Origin: Azohydromonas sediminis
GTDB taxonomy: Bacteria; Pseudomonadota; Gammaproteobacteria; Burkholderiales; Burkholderiaceae_C
Assembly (NCBI RefSeq): GCF_003574675.1
Contig: NZ_QOAZ01000025.1
Span: 1 to 55,740 of the forward strand
DNA: 55,740 nt
Reading direction: 5' to 3'
The translations under genes and the position numbers were made by a program. Every line of letters starts with the position of its first letter. The first letter of the stretch is position 1. Below the pieces are notes generated by a model, which was given only the letters and a program-made list of their open reading frames with translations, made no database searches and was not told the origin of the DNA. Positions 47,707 through 55,302 of the stretch are shown here, one piece after another.

Positions 47707-47988
47707 TCAGGGTGCCTTCGTGATCGCGGTGACGGTGTAGTTGCCGTCGATCTTCGCGGCGTCGAACTTGACCCTGTCGCCGACGGCGACGCGGTCGAGC
47801 ATCGCCGGGTCCTGCACGCGGAACACCATCGTCATCGGCGGCATCTCGAGGCTCTTGATCTCGCCGTGCTTGAGCGTGATCTTGCCCTGCGCCTTGTCGA
47901 TCTTGCGCACTTCGCCGTCGGCGCTCTGCGCGACGGCGGCGGTGGCGGCCAGTGCCAGTGCGGCAGCGGCGATGCGGATCTTCGTCAT
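47707..47988 (-). CDS. CusF-like periplasmic copper-binding protein
   Basis: A 93-residue small exported protein with a clear signal peptide (MTKIRIAAAALALAATAAVAQS) and the CusF beta-barrel pattern: GKITLKHGEIKSLEMPPMTMVFRVQDP. CusF binds Cu(I)/Ag(I) with one His, two Met and a Trp. Here the His (KHGEI) and the Met pair (MTM) remain, but the usual Trp position reads Met. It is the last gene of the copper operon, 16 bases after the DUF411 gene. Confidence 0.85.
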   Translation of the reverse strand: MTKIRIAAAALALAATAAVAQSADGEVRKIDKAQGKITLKHGEIKSLEMPPMTMVFRVQDPAMLDRVAVGDRVKFDAAKIDGNYTVTAITKAP

Positions 47989-48004
47989 GGTCGTCTCCGT
48001 GGCT

Positions 48005-48481
48005 TCAACGATAGCGGGCCCAGACGCGGCTCGTGCCGTCGCGCAGCACCAGCAGCACGTCGTAGGGGTCGCGGCGGTCACCGTACTCGGGCCCGTCCAT
48101 GCCCGGCGAACCCACCGGCATGCCCGGCACCGCAATGCCGATCGCATCGGGCTGGTCGGCGAGCAGCCGGCGGATGTCGCGCGGCGGCACGTGGCCCTCG
48201 ACGACGTAGCCGCCGATCAGCGCCGTGTGGCACGAGCCGTACTTCAGCGGCAGCCCCAGGCGCGCGCGCATCGCGGTGTTGCCGCTGTCGTGCGCCTGCA
48301 CGCGAAAGCCCTCGCGCTGCAGGATCGCGATCCAGTCGTTGCAGCAGCCGCAGCTCGGCGACTTCCACACCTGCAGAACCGGCAGCGGCGTGGCCGCCCG
48401 CCCGAGCGCGGGCACCGCGGCGGCAGCCAGCGCGGCGGCGGTACGCAGCCAGCGGCGGCGCGACAAACGGTCCTGGCTCAT
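48005..48481 (-). CDS. DUF411 metal-binding protein with Tat signal
   Basis: A 158-residue protein. RRRWLRTAAALAAAAVPALG is a twin-arginine-type signal. The mature part has VWKSPSCGCCNDWIAILQREGF with a CGCC metal site, then YGSCHTALIGGYVVEGHVPP. DUF411 proteins are found in copper and silver resistance clusters and are taken to bind metal in the periplasm. It sits 4 bases after the cupredoxin gene. Confidence 0.88.
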   Translation of the reverse strand: MSQDRLSRRRWLRTAAALAAAAVPALGRAATPLPVLQVWKSPSCGCCNDWIAILQREGFRVQAHDSGNTAMRARLGLPLKYGSCHTALIGGYVVEGHVPPRDIRRLLADQPDAIGIAVPGMPVGSPGMDGPEYGDRRDPYDVLLVLRDGTSRVWARYR

Positions 48482-48485
48482 CGTG

Positions 48486-48983
48486 TCACTCCTTGACGGT
48501 GATCGTCGCGCGCATCCCGGCGTCCCAGTGGCCGGCGACGAGGCAGCCGGCGAGGAACTCGCCCGGCTCGGTGAAGCGCCAGGTCAGCCGCTGCGTCTTG
48601 CCCGGCGGCACGTGCGCCATGTACGGCTCGTCGTGCTCCATGCCGGGATGCTTCTTCATCGCCTCGGCGTGGGCGACGAGCTCGGCCTCGGTGCCGATCA
48701 CGAACTCGTGCATCACCTTGCCGGCATTGTGGACGACGAAGGTCACCGTGTCGCCGCGCTTGAACTCGAAGCGCGCCGGCTCGAAGCGCATCGTGTCGCG
48801 CATCGTCACGCGGATCGTGCGCGTCGCGTGCTTCGGGTCGCCCTGCATGCCCCACGGATGGCGCTCGGTCGAGATCGGCGCATTCGCGGCCTTGGCGGCG
48901 TGCGGCTCGTTGCCGTGCGCGAGCGCCGCGAGTGGGTGCGCGAAAGGCAGCGCGAGCGCCAGGCTCAGCAGGATCGTCTTCAT
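48486..48983 (-). CDS. periplasmic cupredoxin
   Basis: A 165-residue plastocyanin/azurin-like protein with a signal peptide (MKTILLSLALALPFAHPLAALA). The mature protein has the type 1 copper ligands: His in GKVMHEFVIG, then Cys, His and Met in CLVAGHWDAGM. A Met/His-rich insertion (AEAMKKHPGMEHDEPYMAH) lies between. It resembles CopI-like copper tolerance proteins. It overlaps the multicopper oxidase by ATGA and may exchange electrons or copper with it. Confidence 0.88.
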   Translation of the reverse strand: MKTILLSLALALPFAHPLAALAHGNEPHAAKAANAPISTERHPWGMQGDPKHATRTIRVTMRDTMRFEPARFEFKRGDTVTFVVHNAGKVMHEFVIGTEAELVAHAEAMKKHPGMEHDEPYMAHVPPGKTQRLTWRFTEPGEFLAGCLVAGHWDAGMRATITVKE

Positions 48984-50380
48984 GGCCGGTGTCCCCCATG
49001 CGGCTTGACGGCACGCCACGGCGCACCGCGGTGGTCGTGCACTTCCGAGCCGTCGGTGTTCGACGTCGGCGCGCGATGCGGGTTCACCGACGCGCCGGTC
49101 CACTCGTACGCGACGGTGCCCGGCGGGTGCCGGTACCAGCCCGGGTCGCGGTAGTCGTCGCGCGCGAGGCCCTCGCGCACCTTGATGACGGTGAACATGC
49201 CGCCCATCTCGAGCGGGCCCATCGGGCCCTGGCCCGTCATCATCGGCAGCGTGTTGTCGGGCAGCGGCATCTCCATCTCGCCCATGTCGGCCATGCCGCG
49301 TTCGCCCATCACCATGTAGTCGGGCACCAGCTGCTGGATCTTGTGCACGACGTCGCGGTGGTCGACGCCGATCATCGTCGGCACCGCGTGGCCCATCGCG
49401 TTCATCGTGTGGTGGCTCTTGTGGCAGTGGAAGGCCCAGTCGCCGGGCTCGGTGGCGACGAACTCGATCGCGCGCATCTGGCCCACCGCGATGTCGGCCG
49501 TGACCTCGGGCCAGCGCGATGCCGGGTTGGTCCAGCCGCCGTCGGTGCCGGCGACGACGAACTCGTGGCCGTGCATGTGGATCGGGTGGTTGGTCATCGT
49601 CAGGTTGCCGACGCGGATGCGCACGCGGTCGCCCAGCCGCACCGGCAGGCTGTCGATCCCGGGGAACACGCGCGAGTTCCAGCACCACAGGTTGAAGTCG
49701 AGCATCGTCATGACTTTCGGCGTCGCGCTGCCCGGCTCGATGTCGAACGCGTTGAGCAGGAAGCAGAAGTCGCGGTCGACCTCGGTGTAGCCGGGGGTGC
49801 GCTTCGGGTCTCTCGGGTGCGTGACCCACAAGCCCATCATCCCCATCGCCATCTGCACCATCTCGTCGGCGTGCGGGTGGTACATGAAGGTGCCGCTGCG
49901 CCGCGCCTCGAACTCGTAGACGAAGGTCTTGCCCGGCGGGATCTGCGGCTGCGTCAGGCCGCCGACGCCGTCCATGCCGCTGGGCAGGCGCTGGCCGTGC
50001 CAGTGCACCGCGGTGTGCTCGGGCAGGCGGTTGGTCACGAACAGACGCACCTTGTCGCCCTCGACGACTTCGATCGTCGGCCCGGGCGACGAGCCGTTGT
50101 AGCCCCACAGCTGCGCCGTCATGCCCGGCGCGAGCTCGCGCAGCACCGGCTCGGCGACGAGGTGGAATTCCTTCCAGCCGGCGTTCATGCGCCACGGCAG
50201 CGTCCAGCCGTTGAGCGTCACCACCGGCCGGTACGGACGCCCGGTGGCCGGCTGCAGCGGCGGCGCCATCGTGTTCGCCGGCGGCGCGACGGGCGCTTCG
50301 GGCACGGCGGCGAGCGCGGCGCGGCCGACCGCGGCGGCGGCGACGGCAGCGCCGCCGAGGAAGAGTCGGCGCGTCGTCAT
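48980..50380 (-). CDS. multicopper oxidase (copper resistance type)
   Basis: A 466-residue periplasmic oxidase with a Tat-like signal (RRLFLGGAAV). All four copper motifs are visible: HWHGQRLP, YHPHADEM, HPIHMHGHEF and HCHKSHHTMNAM. Near the C-terminus a Met-rich stretch (MADMGEMEMPLPDNTLPMM) could bind Cu(I). By analogy to CopA and CueO it would oxidise Cu(I) to the less toxic Cu(II). It is coupled to the outer-membrane protein gene (TGATG) and the cupredoxin (ATGA). Confidence 0.93.
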   Translation of the reverse strand: MTTRRLFLGGAAVAAAAVGRAALAAVPEAPVAPPANTMAPPLQPATGRPYRPVVTLNGWTLPWRMNAGWKEFHLVAEPVLRELAPGMTAQLWGYNGSSPGPTIEVVEGDKVRLFVTNRLPEHTAVHWHGQRLPSGMDGVGGLTQPQIPPGKTFVYEFEARRSGTFMYHPHADEMVQMAMGMMGLWVTHPRDPKRTPGYTEVDRDFCFLLNAFDIEPGSATPKVMTMLDFNLWCWNSRVFPGIDSLPVRLGDRVRIRVGNLTMTNHPIHMHGHEFVVAGTDGGWTNPASRWPEVTADIAVGQMRAIEFVATEPGDWAFHCHKSHHTMNAMGHAVPTMIGVDHRDVVHKIQQLVPDYMVMGERGMADMGEMEMPLPDNTLPMMTGQGPMGPLEMGGMFTVIKVREGLARDDYRDPGWYRHPPGTVAYEWTGASVNPHRAPTSNTDGSEVHDHRGAPWRAVKPHGGHRP

Positions 50381-51774
50381 CAGTGGTCTCCTTTCGCGGC
50401 GGCCTTCGCGGCCTGTGGGGCGGCGGGCGCGGCACCGGCTGCCGGCGCGCCGACGATCGCCGCGTCGAGCGCCGTGTGCGCGAGCCAGAAGTCGCGCTGC
50501 GCCTCGATCGCGCCGATCACGGCGTGCACCTGCGCGCGCGCGTCGGCGAGCAGTTCGAATACGCCGACGAGCATGCCGTTGTACTTCAGCAGCATGTCGT
50601 CGGTGACGGTGCGCGCCAGCGGCACGACCTCGTCGCGGTAGTGCCGCGCGAGGTCGTGTGCGGTGCGGTAGGCGACGTAGCGCTCGCGCAGCACCGACGT
50701 CGCCTCACTGCGCGCCTGCTCGAAGCGCGCGCGCGCCGCGAGCACTTGCGCCGAGGCCGCCTCGCGGCGCGCGCGGCCGGTGTCGAACACCGGCAGCGGC
50801 AGCTGGATCTCGAAGCCGCGGCCGGTGTCGCCGCCGCCGGTCTGCCGCACGGCGGCGAGCTCGACGTGCCACGGCGCGACGGCGCCCAGCGGGGCGGCGC
50901 GCTCGGCGGCGGCGAGCTCGAGGCGCGCGACGCGCAGGTCGAGCCGGTCCTCCACGGCGCGGCGGCTGACCTCGTCGGCCGTGCGCGGCGCGGCGGGCAC
51001 GTCGGCCAGCCGCTCGGGCAGCACGAGGCGCTCGGCCTCGTCGGCGTCGAGGCCGAGCAGGCGCACCAGCGCCTCGCGCTCGGCGGTCGACGCGGCCAGC
51101 GCGCGCGCCAGCTGCGCCGTCGCGTCGGCGAGGAAGGCCTGCTCGCGCGCGCGCTGCAGGCGGCTGAAGTTGCCCACCGCCTGCATCCGCCGCGCGAGCT
51201 CGGCGCTCGCCTCGGCGGCGTCGCGCACCTGGCGGTGGTAGGCCACGAGCTGCTGCGCCGCGACCGCCCGCACCCACTGCTGGCGCACCGCGGCCGTGTG
51301 CGCGAGCACGTCGCGCGCGAGCTGCCATTGCCGCCGCTGCACCGTGCGCTGCGCGGCGTCGCGCCGCGCCGGCAGCGTCAGCAGCTCGGTCAGGCCGATG
51401 CCGAGCGTGTGGGTGAGGTCGACTTCGCCGCCGGTGACGATGCGCTCGAACGCGAAGAACGGGTTCGGCGCCGCCGCGGCCTGCACTGCCGTCGCCTGCG
51501 CCTGCCACGCGTCGGCGAGCAGCGCCTGCATCGCCGGGCTCGCCTCGAGCGCGAGCCGCACGGCGGCGGCTTCGTCGAGCGGCGCCGCAAGCAGCCGCGA
51601 GCGCAGCGCGCGGCGCTCGTCGTGCGCAGCGTCGGTGGTCGCCAGCACCGGCGCGATGCCGTCGACGCGCAGCGACTGATCGCGTGCGACGCCGATCGCG
51701 TCGTCGGCCGGCACGCTCGCGCAGCCGGCGAGCACGCCGGCGGTGGCGAGCAGCAGCGTCAGCGCCGGCCTCAT
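50380..51774 (-). CDS. TolC/CusC-family outer-membrane efflux lipoprotein
   Basis: A 464-residue outer-membrane factor. It has a lipoprotein signal with LAGC, two OEP repeats of long coiled coil, and motifs such as DLTHTLGIGLTELLTLPARRDAA and GFEIQLPLPVFDTGRARREAA. Such proteins form the exit channel of tripartite RND pumps. No RND pump or membrane-fusion protein is in this operon, unlike cusCFBA. It ends in an Ala/Pro-rich tail. It overlaps the small upstream gene by 4 bases. Confidence 0.9.
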   Translation of the reverse strand: MRPALTLLLATAGVLAGCASVPADDAIGVARDQSLRVDGIAPVLATTDAAHDERRALRSRLLAAPLDEAAAVRLALEASPAMQALLADAWQAQATAVQAAAAPNPFFAFERIVTGGEVDLTHTLGIGLTELLTLPARRDAAQRTVQRRQWQLARDVLAHTAAVRQQWVRAVAAQQLVAYHRQVRDAAEASAELARRMQAVGNFSRLQRAREQAFLADATAQLARALAASTAEREALVRLLGLDADEAERLVLPERLADVPAAPRTADEVSRRAVEDRLDLRVARLELAAAERAAPLGAVAPWHVELAAVRQTGGGDTGRGFEIQLPLPVFDTGRARREAASAQVLAARARFEQARSEATSVLRERYVAYRTAHDLARHYRDEVVPLARTVTDDMLLKYNGMLVGVFELLADARAQVHAVIGAIEAQRDFWLAHTALDAAIVGAPAAGAAPAAPQAAKAAAKGDH

Positions 51775-52127
51775 CGCGCGGCCTCCGCGCCGCCATGGTC
51801 GTGACGGTGCGCGGGCGTCGCCGCGCCACCGGCCGGCGGCGGCGGATCCCCGACGCGCCCGCGCAGGTGGCCGGCGTGGCCGCGCAGCGCGCCGACGAGC
51901 GCATTGGCCTGCGCCCAGCCGACGGCCTGCGGGTCGGCCGGGTCGGTGGGCGAGGGCGCTGCGCGGAACGCCGAGGTGTAGTGCAGTCGCGGCGGCGGCA
52001 GCGTGACGCCAGCGTCGGCCGCCGGTGCGGCACCGGCCGGCACGGCGGCCAGCGCGGTGGCGAGTCCGCAGGCGGCGGCCGCGGCGCTGGCGGTCGCGCG
52101 CCGCAGGGAAGAGCGAAGCAGGGTCAT
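51771..52127 (-). CDS. small exported protein of the copper operon
   Basis: A 118-residue protein with a signal peptide (ASAAAAACGLATALAAVPAGAAPA). The mature part has RLHYTSAFRAAP and the tail AHRHDHGG, which could bind metal. Similar short proteins lie before the outer-membrane gene in other copper clusters of Burkholderiales, but I know no function. It is coupled by ATGA to the outer-membrane factor. Confidence 0.6.
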   Translation of the reverse strand: MTLLRSSLRRATASAAAAACGLATALAAVPAGAAPAADAGVTLPPPRLHYTSAFRAAPSPTDPADPQAVGWAQANALVGALRGHAGHLRGRVGDPPPPAGGAATPAHRHDHGGAEAAR

Positions 52128-52243
52128 CGTCGTCGAGGCTGGATCGATCACGGTCGCGCGGCGACCGGCGCACGCGCGTCGTCGAGGTGCGCGCAGAAGG
52201 CGCGCACGGGGCAGCGCCCTGCCGCGGCAGGGGCGCGGGGTGT

Positions 52244-52630
52244 TCAGCCTCGGGGAGGGCGGTACAGCGGCGCGGGGTCGACCTGCGGCGCCGGCGCAGG
52301 CGCCGCCGACGGCAGCGCCTGCGCAGGCCCCGACCCGGGGTCGAACGCGGGCGGCGCGACGAGGGCGGCGCTGCCGTGACACAGGTCGCACAGCGTGCAG
52401 GCGGCGCCGTCGGTGTCGTGCGGCGCACCCGCGAGGCGCTCTGCGGCCGCGTCGGCCGGCGTGGCGAGGCCGTCCGCATGAGCGTGGCACGGCGGCGCGG
52501 CATCGGCGTGCGCCGGCACGCCGGCCACGTCCGGCAGGTGCATCACGGCGCCGGCCCACGCGCGCAGCGGCAGCAAGGCGACCAGCAGCCACCACAGCAC
52601 GACGAACCGGCGAGTCGACCCCGACCTCAT
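52244..52630 (-). CDS. exported Cys/His-rich protein (DUF2946-like), first gene of the copper operon
   Basis: A 128-residue protein with a signal or anchor segment (FVVLWWLLVALLPLRAWA). It then has HADAAPPCHAHADG and CTLCDLCHG, a His/Cys-rich layout like the DUF2946 proteins found near copper genes. The Pro/Ala tail is low complexity. It is 116 bases upstream of the next gene and divergent from argB. A role as metal sensor or carrier is a guess. Confidence 0.55.
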   Translation of the reverse strand: MRSGSTRRFVVLWWLLVALLPLRAWAGAVMHLPDVAGVPAHADAAPPCHAHADGLATPADAAAERLAGAPHDTDGAACTLCDLCHGSAALVAPPAFDPGSGPAQALPSAAPAPAPQVDPAPLYRPPRG

Positions 52631-52716
52631 GGCCGCCAGCTTAGCGCAACGCCGACGGCCCCGTGGCGCGTGCTGCGATGTGCCGTGCCGCCGCAGGGGC
52701 CGCGCAGGGCCTTTTC

Positions 52717-52722
52717 TACAAT
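52717..52722 (+). promoter_or_regulatory. -10 element for argB
   Basis: TTTTCTACAAT in GC-rich DNA, with TACAAT matching the consensus at 5 of 6. No clear -35. The start site would fall near 52729, just before the leader frame ATG at 52733. Confidence 0.5.
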
Positions 52723-52732
52723 CGCGGGCTCC

Positions 52733-52768
52733 ATGCCCACCCGGCCCGTGCGCCGGCCGCCGCGATGA
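52733..52768 (+). CDS. candidate arginine-rich leader peptide upstream of argB
   Basis: An ATG frame coding [11 protein letters not shown], with four Arg in eleven residues (codons CGG, CGC, CGG, CGA). Its TGA overlaps the argB ATG as ATGA. The ATG lies 10 bases after the -10, so the mRNA would start almost at this codon. argB itself has no Shine-Dalgarno, so ribosomes probably reach it through this frame. A role in sensing arginine is my inference; the same layout occurs at argH. Confidence 0.4.
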   Translation: MPTRPVRRPPR

Positions 52769-53679
52769 CCATCCCGCACCCCCCCGACGAGCACCGGCTC
52801 GACCATGTCTCTGCGCGCGACAAGGCCGAGATCCTCGCGCAGGCGCTGCCGTACATCCGCAAGTTCCACGGCAAGACGATCGTCGTCAAGTACGGCGGCA
52901 ACGCGATGACCGACCCGGCGCTGCAGCAGGACTTCGCCGAGGACGTCGTGCTGCTCAAGCTCGTCGGACTGAACCCCGTCGTCGTGCACGGTGGCGGGCC
53001 GCAGATCGACGAGGCGCTCGCGCGCGTCGGCAAGAAGGGCACCTTCGTGCAGGGCATGCGCGTGACCGACGCCGAGACGATGGAAGTCGTCGAGTGGGTG
53101 CTCGCCGGCCAGGTGCAGCAGGACATCGTCGGCCTGATCAACGCCGCCGGCGGCAAGGCGGTGGGTCTGACCGGGCGCGACGGCGGGCTGATCCGCGCGC
53201 GCAAGCTCAAGATGGTCGACCTGAAGGACCCGACGATCGAGCACGACGTCGGCCAGGTCGGCGAGATCGAGTCGATCGACCCGAGCGTCGTCAAGGCGCT
53301 GCAGGACGACCAGTTCATCCCGGTGATCTCGCCGCTGGGCTTCGGCAAGGACAACGAGAGCTACAACATCAACGCCGACGTCGTCGCCGGCAAGCTCGCC
53401 GAGGTGCTCAAGGCCGAGAAGCTGATCATGCTGACGAACACGCCCGGCGTGCTCGACAAGAACGGCAAGCTGCTGACCAACCTCAGTGCGCGCGAGATCG
53501 ACGCGCTGTTCGCCGACGGCACGATCTCGGGCGGCATGCTGCCCAAGATCGGCAGCGCGCTCGATGCGGCGCGCAACGGCGTCAACGCGGTGCACATCAT
53601 CGACGGGCGCGTGCCGCACGCGATGCTGCTCGAGGTGCTGACCGATTCGGCCTACGGCACGATGATCCGCAGCCATTGA
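52765..53679 (+). CDS. argB: acetylglutamate kinase
   Basis: A 304-residue kinase for the second step of arginine synthesis. Motifs: [82 protein letters not shown] and [20 protein letters not shown]. The extra N-terminal helix (about 1-30, [17 protein letters not shown]) is the form associated with arginine-feedback-inhibited hexameric enzymes. The start at 52765 is forced by frame. It is preceded by a leader frame (ATGA), and its stop overlaps the TTG start of the HAD gene. Confidence 0.95.
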   Translation: MTIPHPPDEHRLDHVSARDKAEILAQALPYIRKFHGKTIVVKYGGNAMTDPALQQDFAEDVVLLKLVGLNPVVVHGGGPQIDEALARVGKKGTFVQGMRVTDAETMEVVEWVLAGQVQQDIVGLINAAGGKAVGLTGRDGGLIRARKLKMVDLKDPTIEHDVGQVGEIESIDPSVVKALQDDQFIPVISPLGFGKDNESYNINADVVAGKLAEVLKAEKLIMLTNTPGVLDKNGKLLTNLSAREIDALFADGTISGGMLPKIGSALDAARNGVNAVHIIDGRVPHAMLLEVLTDSAYGTMIRSH

Positions 53680-54485
53680 GCGGCCCCGTCCCGAAGCACC
53701 TTCGGCGCTCCCCGCCCGACGGGGCGCCGCCTGCGGACCGGCGATGCCGCGTCCGCGCGACCGGCGCAGCGCCCGTTCGGCCTGCGGCGCCCGCGCGCCG
53801 GGCGTGCCGAACGCTCGTCTGGCTGTTCGACCTCGACAACACGCTGCACGACGCGACGCACGCCGCGATGCCGGGCATCAACGCCGGCATGACGGACTAC
53901 ATCGTCGAGTTCCTCGGCGTCGACCGCGAGCAGGCCGACGCGCTGCGCCGGCACTACTGGCGCCGCTACGGTGCGACGCTGCTCGGCCTCGTGCGTCACC
54001 ACGGCGTGCGCGCGTCGCACTTCCTGCACTACACGCACCGCCTGCCGGGGCTCGAGGCGCGCGTGCGCGGCCACGCGCACGACGTCGCCGCGCTGCAGCG
54101 GCTGCCGGGGCGCAAGTTCATCCTGACCAATGCGCCGCGCGCCTACGCCGAGCGCGTGCTCGCGGCGCTGGACATCGGGCGCTGGTTCGACGGCGTGTTC
54201 TCGGTCGAGGACATGCGCATGTTCGGCCAGCTGCGGCCCAAGCCCGACGTGCGCATGCTGCGCCGGCTCGTCGCGTCGCTGGGGGTCGCGCCGTCGCAGT
54301 GCGTGCTCGTCGAGGACACGCTCGAGCACCAGAAGGCCGCACGGCGCGTGGGCCTGCGCACGGTGTGGATGCAGCGCTGGCTGCGCCGCGGCGCGCCGGT
54401 GCGGCCGGCGGGCCGGCCGGCGTACGTCGACTTGCGCGTGCGTCACCTGCGTGCGCTGTGGCGGCTGTGCGCCGGCGGCGGCTGA
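53676..54485 (+). CDS. HAD hydrolase, pyrimidine 5'-nucleotidase type, with repeat-derived N-terminus
   Basis: A 269-residue HAD protein: motif [25 protein letters not shown], then [13 protein letters not shown] (motif II), RPKPDVRML (Lys) and [12 protein letters not shown] (acidic motif). It matches the pyrimidine 5'-nucleotidase group that sits between argB and slmA in Burkholderiales. Between the argB stop and motif I there is no in-frame ATG or GTG; the only usual start is TTG 53676, overlapping the argB TGA. That gives about 47 extra residues whose DNA is the repeat at 53703-53756. The true start could also be a rarer codon nearer motif I. Confidence 0.75.
   Translation: MSGPVPKHLRRSPPDGAPPADRRCRVRATGAAPVRPAAPARRACRTLVWLFDLDNTLHDATHAAMPGINAGMTDYIVEFLGVDREQADALRRHYWRRYGATLLGLVRHHGVRASHFLHYTHRLPGLEARVRGHAHDVAALQRLPGRKFILTNAPRAYAERVLAALDIGRWFDGVFSVEDMRMFGQLRPKPDVRMLRRLVASLGVAPSQCVLVEDTLEHQKAARRVGLRTVWMQRWLRRGAPVRPAGRPAYVDLRVRHLRALWRLCAGGG
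53703..53756 (+). repeat. second copy of the palindromic repeat, between argB and the HAD core
   Basis: A bulged stem CGGCG-CT-CCCCG / CGGGG-CGCCG (53703-53729) is followed by a 24-base palindrome opening GCGGACCGG and ending TCCGC (53733-53756). The palindrome agrees with the hemW copy at 19 of 24 bases, and the order hairpin then palindrome is the same. Confidence 0.6.
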
Positions 54486-54621
54486 TGCGACTTCGTGCAT
54501 GCCGCCCGCGGCGGTGGCCGCCGTCGGTGTTTACCTGCCCCGGGGGGCCGCCGGGGCGTGTGCCAGAATCTTTTCGGCTCTGCGAGCCGCCTTCGCACGC
54601 GCCCGACGCCGACCCTGCACC

Positions 54622-55302
54622 ATGCCCGACCAGCCTCTGCCGCCTGCCGAGTTGACCACCGAGCCGGTGGCCGTACACGAAAGCGCGGGCAGCCATCCGG
54701 TGGCCGAGGCGGCGCCGGCGCGCAAGCGCCCGAAACCCGGCGAGCGTCGCGTGCAGATCCTGCAGGCACTGGCCGCGATGCTCGAGCAGCCCGGCGCCGA
54801 GCGCATCACGACGGCCGCGCTGGCGGCCAGGCTCGACGTCAGCGAGGCGGCGCTGTACCGCCACTTCGCGAGCAAGGCGCAGATGTTCGAGGGATTGATC
54901 GAGTTCATCGAGTCGAGCGTGTTCGGGCTGGTCAACCAGATCGTCGAGCGCGAGCCGTCGGGCGTCGCGCAGGCGCAGAAGATGCTCGCGGTGCTGCTGC
55001 AGTTCGGCGAGAAGAACCCGGGCATGACGCGCGTGATGGTCGGCGACGCGCTGGTGTTCGAGCACGAGCGCCTGATGGCGCGCATGAACCAGTTCTTCGA
55101 CAAGCTCGAGGCGCAGCTGCGCCAGAGCCTGCGGCTGGGCGCCGAGGCCGCCGGCTCGCCGACGCCCACCGTCGACGCGCAGGTGCGCGCCGGCGTGCTC
55201 ACCGCGTTCGCCGTCGGCCGCCTGCAGCGCTACGCCCGCTCGGGCTTCAAGCGCAGTCCGACCGAGCACCTCGATGCCGCGCTCGCGCTGCTGACGCACT
55301 GA
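54622..55302 (+). CDS. slmA: nucleoid occlusion factor SlmA (TetR family)
   Basis: A 226-residue TetR-type protein. After a 40-residue variable N-terminus comes the helix-turn-helix ITTAALAARLDVSEAALYRHFASKAQMFEGLIEFIE, the SlmA pattern. The C-terminal dimer domain has FGEKNPGMTRVMVGDALVFEHERLMARMNQFFDKLEAQLRQ. SlmA binds DNA over the nucleoid and blocks FtsZ ring assembly there. The argB-HAD-slmA order supports the call. An IS element begins soon after its stop. Confidence 0.9.
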   Translation: MPDQPLPPAELTTEPVAVHESAGSHPVAEAAPARKRPKPGERRVQILQALAAMLEQPGAERITTAALAARLDVSEAALYRHFASKAQMFEGLIEFIESSVFGLVNQIVEREPSGVAQAQKMLAVLLQFGEKNPGMTRVMVGDALVFEHERLMARMNQFFDKLEAQLRQSLRLGAEAAGSPTPTVDAQVRAGVLTAFAVGRLQRYARSGFKRSPTEHLDAALALLTH

